Made by a program: the position numbers and the translations under genes
In this document: one piece after another, positions 57,822 through 64,000 of the stretch
How the letters are laid out: each line of letters starts with the position of its first letter
Numbering within the stretch: the stretch's first letter is position 1
Assembly (NCBI RefSeq): GCF_016801865.2
Contig: NC_068939.1
Coordinates: 147,476,715-147,540,714, forward strand
Direction of reading: 5' to 3'
Length of the DNA: 64,000 bases
From: Culex pipiens pallens
Taxonomy: Eukaryota > Arthropoda > Insecta > Diptera > Culicidae
Notes under the pieces: model-generated
Told to the model about the DNA's origin: nothing
The model's input: the letters and a program-made list of their open reading frames with translations, nothing else
The model's database searches: none

Positions 57822-58655
57822 AAATAGGTAAATTATTAGGCCATTGCTAATATTTTTCGAATTATTTTCACCCCTCCTCCCCCCCTCTGATTTGTTTTGA
57901 GAAAAATTATGTTCACTACATCGAGCACTTAATGTTGGCATGTCAGCATACTGATAATTTTTGTTCACCATTTTTTGCTGGCCACTCTTTTTATTATTTT
58001 TGAAGTAAATACATGCGTGTTAAAAAATAATTTTATGATCAAAAAATTAAATAAAAAAACACATTCAACACATATCAAAGCAGTGATCATTGTTGCACTA
58101 AAATTTAAAAAAGTTGAGTGTAATCGGTCCATAAAAACAAGCCGTTATTCTGAAAAAAAAATGTGTGCTTATATTGTCCTTACTTTTTCTACAAAAAACT
58201 GCCATACAAAAACTTCATAACCAAGCTAGATTATGTCAGCATCATAACATTAAACATCGAATTGAGGTGAGGCTCTCAGAAACTAAGTGTCTGGTTTTCA
58301 AGTCTGGTTGTAAGAACTTTACTAGTCTTTTCATAAATATTTTTTTCAGGGGTACCTTTTCTGCGAGAAGTTTTTGAAATCCGAAAAATTAATTGTCTAA
58401 TCTAAAAGTAATTGCAAAACAAGGCACTTTATCAAAAAATCGGAAGAGTACTGTTAGATTGAAAATTTGAATAACCCTTTAAACATATTTATCCTACATT
58501 TTTTGATCATCCTTGCGATATTTTTCAAAAAAAAAAAATTATAATGTATATCCAGATTTTGGAATGAATAAATTTTAAATATTATTGAAGGTTTGTTTTT
58601 TTTAAAAGGAGTGTGTCTTCACAATTTTTAATCCATTTTCACGATTTTTTTTTAT
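57822..58655. other. AT-rich sequence, no feature seen
   Basis: C-rich run near 57870-57888; otherwise nothing recognisable. Confidence 0.4.
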
Positions 58656-58840
58656 TTTCGGATTATGATTTGGACGAAACTTTGCCCATGCATTCCCTAA
58701 GGCAAAAGAAGCAATTTTGCATCATTATGTTTTCCATACAAGTCTCCATACAAGGTTTGAAATTCCGTACCTGGGGATTTTCTGATCGATTTGATGTCTA
58801 CGGCAGAGTTTAGGTTTTGATTAGGACTTTCCGTAAAAAT
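58656..58840. repeat. Family X fragment
   Basis: GATTTGGACGAAACTTTGCC, AAAGAAGCAATTTTGCATCA and TTTTCTGATCGATTTGATGT in the same order as at 7641 and 62650. Confidence 0.55.
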
Positions 58841-59449
58841 TGTAACACGAAAAAATAAGTTCTATTTAACATTTTATCTTAAAAAGTTAACTTCCCAACA
58901 TATATTTTTTAATTTTTAATTTTTTAATATGTCTTTTTGGAAATTATCGGTACCAAAAAACAGCAAAATCATAAAAATCTTTTTTTTTATCAAAGTTGAA
59001 CCCGCAATCGCTTTTATAAAATTAACCATTTCCAAAATATTGCTACGTTTAGGTACAAATTTTATTTTGTTTTCGTTTTTTTTTTTGTTGCACTTAAAAA
59101 ATACTTCAAGAAAGAGGCACCTGTGGCAAAAATATTTTCGAAGAGTTGAGAAAATTTCCCACATTTTTTTCTCTGGAACTTTGAAAATCGGGCAGTTAGT
59201 TTTTGAGACACAACCTCAAAAAAATTGAATCAATGAAAATGTTTTTTAGGTTTCACCTAATTGGCCAGTTATCTTTAACTATTGATCTGATTTTCAATGT
59301 TGAAAAATGTTTTTTTTTTTCTGGCCTTTTCAATAAAAATATTTGTTTATTTTTTAATTTGATCTAAGCTATGAAATATGAAAAAACATCTATCTGTAAA
59401 CCTTTTCAAAAGTAAAGCTTGATTTTGAAGTTATTTTAAAAATAAAAAA
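58841..59449. other. AT-rich sequence, no feature seen
   Basis: Two overlapping opposite-strand ORFs (82 and 99 codons) are low-complexity and not credible. Confidence 0.4.
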
Positions 59450-59450
59450 C

Positions 59451-60707
59451 TAACTTAATCCACCTATGTGGTTGATGCCTTCCTTACTTTTTACCAACAA
59501 TGAGTATTATGAGTGGATTGAACACATATTTCAGCTATTTTTTTTAGATCCAGACAAATAAGAACACAGATATAACTTAAATGGTTATAACTGGAGACAG
59601 GGTTGCCAGATCTTCAATGTTATGGACTCATTGGAAAGGTCTCTCGATTATCTTACCAACGATGCATCGGATGATGGATCTGGACATGGTTTACATACAT
59701 TTAAGTGTTACCATCGTTTATATACATTTAAGTGAAATCCGGCTTTAAAAAAGTACATAAATATCACTTAAGTGGTCATAACACGAGACAGGGTTGCCAG
59801 ATCTTCAATGTTATGGACTCGTTGAAAAGGTCTCAAGTTTATCTAACCAACGATGCATCGGATGATGGATCTGGACATGGTTTACATACATTTAAGTGAG
59901 ATCCGGCTTCAATAAAATACATAAATATCACTTAAGTGGTCATAACACGAGACAGGGTTGCCAGATCTTCAATGTTATGAGCTCGTTGAAAAGGTCTCTC
60001 AATTACCTAACCAACGATGCATCGGATGATGGATTCGGACATGGTTTACATACATTTAAGTGAAATCCGGCTTTAAAAAAATACATAAATATCACTTAAG
60101 TGGTCATGACTCGAGACAGGGTTGCAAGATCTTCAATGTTATGGACTCGTTGGAAAGGTCTCTCGATTATCTTACCAACGATGGGTCAGATGATGGATTC
60201 GGACATCGTTTATATACATTAAAGTGAGATCCGGCTTTAAAAAAGTACATAAATATCACTAAAGTGGTCAGAACTCGAGACAAGGTTGCCAGATTTTCAA
60301 TATTGTGGACTCGTTGGAAATGTCTTTCGATTACCTAACCAACGATGGGTTAGATGATGGGTCCGGACATCGTTTACGTGCATATAAATGAGATCCGGAT
60401 AAATGTGAAAGCACATTTCTATACATAACTTTTGAACTAGTTATCGATATTTCGAACAATTCAATAGCGATGTATGGGACCATAAACCAAGTCGAATGCG
60501 ACTGGTTTGATCAAAATCGGTTCAGCCAGTGCTGAGAAAACTCAGTGAGAATTTTGGTCGCATACATACATACACACACACATACACAGACATTTGTTCA
60601 GTTTTCGATTCTGAGTCGATATGTATACATGAAGGTGGGTCTTTGAGCTTTTAATAAAAAGTTCATTTTTAGAGCAGGATTATAGCCTTACCTCAGTGAG
60701 GAAGGCA
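59451..60707. mobile_element. Element A3, 164-bp unit family
   Basis: TAACTTAATCCACCTATGTG start and CCTCAGTGAGGAAGGCAAA end, with about five 164-bp units. One has a small internal duplication near 59690-59730 (TTACATACATTTAAGTG repeated as TATATACATTTAAGTG). The CA microsatellite near 60570 is shorter than in A1 and A2. Confidence 0.85.
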
Positions 60708-60756
60708 AAAAGAGTGGCAGAATCTGACATCAATTCTAACAATATGGTTAAAAACG

Positions 60757-61547
60757 TTACTTAATCCACCCTTAGGTGGTTGGTGCCTTCCTCTCATTTA
60801 AAGGGTAATGCTACCAAAACACGCTCGTGGGAAGGTCTTTTAATTACCTATCCAAAGATAGGTTGCATGATATATTTGGACAACGTTTTCATCAAAATAT
60901 CTGAGATCTGGCCTCCAAAAAGTGTATAAATAACACTTAAGTGCATATAACTTTTGATAGGGTTGTCAGATCTTCAATGTTTTGGACGCGTTTGAAAGGT
61001 CTTTTGATTACCTGTTCAACGACGGGTTGCATGATAGATCCGGACAACGTTTTCATCATGATATCTGAGATCCGGCTTCCAAAAAGTGCATAAATAACAC
61101 TTAAGTGCTAATAACTTTTGATAGGGTTGTCAGATCTTCAATGTATTGGTCGCGTTGGAAAGGTCTTTAAAATACCTTTCTAAAAATGTATAACATGCCG
61201 GGTTTTCTTACAAAAACCACCCTTTTTACAATCTTCCGGACTTTTGTTAAAATCGTTTTTTTAGCATAACTTTTGAAGTACTTAACGTAACTGCATAATT
61301 TTTAATAGCGACTTATGTGACCCCAAAACGGATCGAATGACGCCAAAACGGACAAGATCGGTTCACCCAATGTCGAGATAATCGAGTGACAATTTTTTGA
61401 TCAACATCCCACCACACACACAGACATTTGCTCAGAATTCGATTCTGAGTCGATAGGTATACATGAAGGTGGGTCTAGGAGGTCTAATTGAGAAGTTCAG
61501 TTTTCGAGTGATTTTATAGCCTTTCCTCAGTAAGGTGAGGAAGGCAA
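60757..61547. mobile_element. Element A4, divergent 164-bp unit family member
   Basis: TTACTTAATCCACCCTTAGG start and GGTGAGGAAGGCAAAA end, only about 50 bp after A3. Has about two and a half units; GGGTTGTCAGATCTTCAATG recurs at 60959 and 61124, about 164 bp apart. Units are clearly diverged from A1-A3, so this is a subfamily. Confidence 0.8.
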
Positions 61548-62645
61548 AAAAGCCAACTCTGTCTCCTACTCCAGCATCACAGGTTTTAAATATAGTTTGT
61601 GCTTAATTTTAAACATGTTTTACACTTTTGTTTATTCAACCTTTCTTTCAATCTGGATCCTAGAGCAACAAGGCCACTGAGTCCTGCTCTGTTGCTGTCT
61701 TCAAAATATTTTGCTGACGATGATGCACACATCTTCTTCCAGTCACTCAGTCAGTCAGCCAGGCAGTCTCGGCAACCTTCTTCAACACTGCTGCTGTTGG
61801 GCTGAAGCTGCTTTCTGCTGCCTGCTGCTAGCACTGCCACACTACATTATCCATCGACCGGAGATGAGCTCTGGGACTAGGTTAAGCCTCCGATATCATA
61901 AATCACTCGCCTTGCCGTCGTGCCGTACTGCTGGCTGGCTGGTGGTCTAGATTCAGGCGCGCTGATGCTGTCGAGACAAAATCGGTATTGGCGATGTGCC
62001 ATTTTACCCCTCCCTCGAAAAAAAGCTGTTTGTTTTCCAAAGCTCCGCCGAGCTTCGGGTGAAAAACAAGCTGGAAAAAGTCCTTAAAGTGAGGGGAAAA
62101 CGAAACGATTTTTCACCAAGTTCCTGCTGCCTGGTGTGAGAGTGTTTTGTTCGTAGTTTTTTTGTGGGTAAACATGGGCGATAACATGGAACGGACGATG
62201 AGATGGGGCCACCAACAAGTCAGTTCGTTTAGGAGTGGTGACCATTAGAATGAGAGAGGGGAGGCTGATCCAGTTTGTTTTTACTGCGTTGATGTCGATT
62301 GAGAGGAGACGAACGCATGGTGATTTATCGGGGGGTCATGCTGGCTGCCTGCAAGATTTGTTGGGTTGTGCAGCAAAAGGGGGTTTGCCTTGATTGAGAT
62401 ACTCTGGACAAGCATTGAAAATGGTTATTGCTTTTTTTTGCAGACGATTTAACTTGTTTGTTTTAGCTGGTAAACAAATAGCAATTTCAAGGAAATTTAA
62501 TTATTTGCATGAGTTTTAACAGTAAATGTTCGAAAGTTTCTTTTTTTTTTATTTTTCAGAACTTTTTCTCACTTTTAATCGTTTTCAAAAAAACACTAAC
62601 TTAAAAAAAGAGTTGTTCCCTACGGTTTCGCAAATTGACTTGTCT
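61548..62645. other. Single-copy island followed by AT-rich sequence
   Basis: 61640-62400 has higher GC, with CAGTCAGTCAGCC and GCTGCTGCT-type short repeats around 61745-61830. ORFs of 68-79 codons; none recognised. Confidence 0.4.
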
Positions 62646-62872
62646 TTGTATTTTTTTTTATTTTGATGAAACTTTGTCCAGGCATTCTTTATGTCAAGAT
62701 AAGCAATTTTTGCGACATTAGTTTCCATACAATTTCGGCAGCTGGTCAAACTAAACGGGAATGTAAATATATTAAATTCTGTATCTTGAGATGAGATTTT
62801 CTGATCGATTTGGTGCCATCGGCAAAATTGTAGCTTTTGATTAGGAATTTTCTGAAAAAATACAGCCACACG
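62646..62872. repeat. Family X fragment
   Basis: GATGAAACTTTGTCCAGGCA, ATAAGCAATTTTTGCGACAT, TCTGATCGATTTGGTGCC and GGCAAAATTGTAGCTTTTG follow the X arm order. Confidence 0.55.
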
Positions 62873-62954
62873 AAAAAAAATAATCTTTTTTTCAATTAAT
62901 TTTTTATTACTTAAAAATTAATTCTCAAAACAGGCATTTTAATTTTTTTTTTGG

Positions 62955-63029
62955 GGAGCGGCCGTGGCTGACTGGTTACGGTGTTTGCTTTGTAAGCGAA
63001 TGGTTCTGGGTTCGATTCCCATCTGCTCC
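62955..63029 (+). pseudogene. tRNA-Thr(TGT)-like head of the SINE
   Basis: Acceptor stem GGAGCGG pairs with CTGCTCC (one G-T). A-box region TGGCTGACTGG, anticodon arm TTTGC-TTTGTAA-GCGAA (anticodon TGT) and B box GGTTCGATTCC. It folds better than any other tRNA-like block here and tRNA-finding software may call it, but its place at the start of an insertion with a 17-bp target duplication says it is a SINE promoter. Confidence 0.7.
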
Positions 63030-63087
63030 CAACGAGAAAGTTAAGAACACATGAATTTGAAATGATGAATATGAACGAAAAATCAAA

Positions 63088-63163
63088 GCCGCGTGAGGCG
63101 GGGTTCGATCCTCCGTCCTTTGGATTGGTAAGCAAAAATGCTAACCACTAGGCCATGACGACT
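63088..63163 (-). pseudogene. Inverted tRNA-like block inside the SINE
   Basis: On the minus strand TGGCCTAGTGGTTAG is a good A box and GGATCGAACCCCG a fair B box, with ACCAATCCAAAGGACGG between. The CAATCCAAAGG stretch recalls the second block of the SINEs at 2990 and 16335, but in the opposite orientation. Confidence 0.55.
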
Positions 63164-63655
63164 TGGTGAGCTTAGACTGGAATTAGGAATACTGTTACAG
63201 AGAGCGAGTTGTGGCGCTATAACCACGGCAAATAGTGTCCAGGGCATTCGTGGAAATACAATGTCCCATCCCAGAGGGTCCCGGAGTACCAAACCTTCTT
63301 AGCATGGTGCTCCCAACGAATACAACCAAAAATCTCGGAGCGTATGGCGGTGTGTCCCCACGCTTCTTCCTCCCCTGTCGATTCAGAATTGTGTTGTTGT
63401 TCGAACACTCTGTGCTCAAACTCAACCCAATTACGAGTCATCTCTGCGATACGGCTTTACGCAGTAGGCCTGGCCGCTTTAACACTTGTGATGTTTCAAT
63501 GCATTCTAATGCAATGGCGCACTACAAATGTTAATAAATGACAAGAAGAGTGCTAGGCGTCATCTAACCTAAGGCACTCTCCAGGATCCCTTCGAAAGAT
63601 TGGCTGCGCTAGGGTCTGTATAGATTAGATTAGATTAGAAAACAGGCATTTTAAT

Positions 63656-64000
63656 ATTTTCGATTTTTTTTTTCATATTTTTTAGGGGAATTGAAAAAGA
63701 CATCTTCTGAGCAATAGTGCGTGATGGTGCATAATCTGGTTTAGGAAATAAAACTTGTTTTTGAAAAATACCCAGTTTTTAAAGCAAAATTTAATGTGTA
63801 GTAGCATTTCATTTTATTTTTTTTATACATAATGTACCGTTTTCAAGTTTAAACTAATTTTAAGGTATAAATTTTAGATTCCTTTCAATTTATTTTTGCA
63901 TTTGAAAAAAACTTCTTGAATGAAAAGAACCCCTAAGAACTAATATTTATGAAAAGTGGAGAAAATTTCGTAAATTTATCTCTTTGAGACTTCCAAAATC
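63656..64000. other. AT-rich sequence with a MITE left-end relic
   Basis: TGATGGTGCATAATCTGGT at about 63721 resembles the left end of the MITE at 2106. The rest of that element is not seen within the window. Confidence 0.4.

Larger units (their letters stand above)
62944..63638 (+). mobile_element. Composite SINE-like retroelement with GATTA tail
   Basis: Flanked by a perfect 17-bp duplication AAAACAGGCATTTTAAT (62927-62943 and 63639-63655). A tRNA-like head (62955-63029) starts it, an inverted tRNA-like block follows (63088-63163), then about 470 bp of body ending CTGTATAGATTAGATTAGATTAG-type simple repeat (63620-63638), a tail style of some LINEs. 695 bp is long for a SINE. The body may be the 3' end of the LINE that moves it. 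Overlapping ORFs of 69-99 codons on both strands in the body are unrecognised. Confidence 0.8.

Noticed and set aside
58916..59228. Opposed ORFs of 82 and 99 codons on both strands
   Set aside because: Low-complexity F/I/K-rich translations in AT-rich DNA. No motif.
1..64000. Transposase, reverse transcriptase or other recognisable enzyme coding sequence
   Set aside because: I looked through the translated ORFs for characteristic motifs and found none. All mobile elements seen are non-autonomous.

Overview
This window looks like non-coding nuclear DNA from an insect, most likely a culicine mosquito and probably Culex. It is AT-rich and packed with short non-autonomous transposons, tRNA-derived SINEs and microsatellites. 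There is no gene density of the kind seen in bacteria or viruses, and I found no protein-coding gene I can name. The organism call is inference. It rests on the style of the MITEs (TIRs with 2, 3, 4 or 8 bp target duplications, and long fold-back palindromes), on SINEs with two tRNA-like blocks, and on repeats with ends of the type CTTAATCCACCT...GAGGAAGGCAAA that I associate with Culex. The best reading is one or more large introns or an intergenic tract.

Layout. 0-4.9 kb holds a non-autonomous retroelement with a long target duplication (453-1060), a TAA-flanked MITE (2106-2679) and a two-tRNA SINE (about 2990-3280), followed by single-copy sequence. 4.9-6.9 kb is a 2-kb satellite with an 8-bp period. 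9.2-20.7 kb is a transposon cluster with three copies of a roughly 1.35-kb fold-back element, two longer copies of another fold-back family, a clear three-level nest (11.4-14.5 kb), two more two-tRNA SINEs and several small MITEs. 23.4-25.5 kb and 53.3-54.8 kb hold two copies of a 1493-bp Tc1/mariner-type palindrome, the first rearranged by a tandem duplication. 28.3-29.5 kb holds a tRNA-Arg-like SINE and a repeat pair bearing tRNA-Leu-like ends. 30.6-33.7 kb holds a complete TTAA-flanked MITE and a 2.27-kb pogo/Tigger-like palindrome. 36.5-40.2 kb and 47.9-53.0 kb hold more MITEs, several with exact TTAA or 8-bp duplications and one multi-level nest. 43.3-46.2 and 59.4-61.5 kb hold four long elements built on a 164-bp internal tandem repeat. 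62.9-63.6 kb holds a long composite SINE-like insertion.

Between these lie islands of apparently single-copy sequence with higher GC (about 3.5-4.9, 7.0-7.6, 14.7-16.0, 21.6-22.7, 29.5-30.5, 35.1-36.4, 40.3-41.0, 46.5-47.9, 54.9-56.0 and 61.6-62.4 kb). These are the places where exons or regulatory DNA could be, but I cannot demonstrate any. Three ORFs in or near such islands are listed with low confidence. Element ends were placed by eye from inverted repeats and target duplications. Superfamily names follow from TSD length and terminal bases, not from any transposase, because none is visible.
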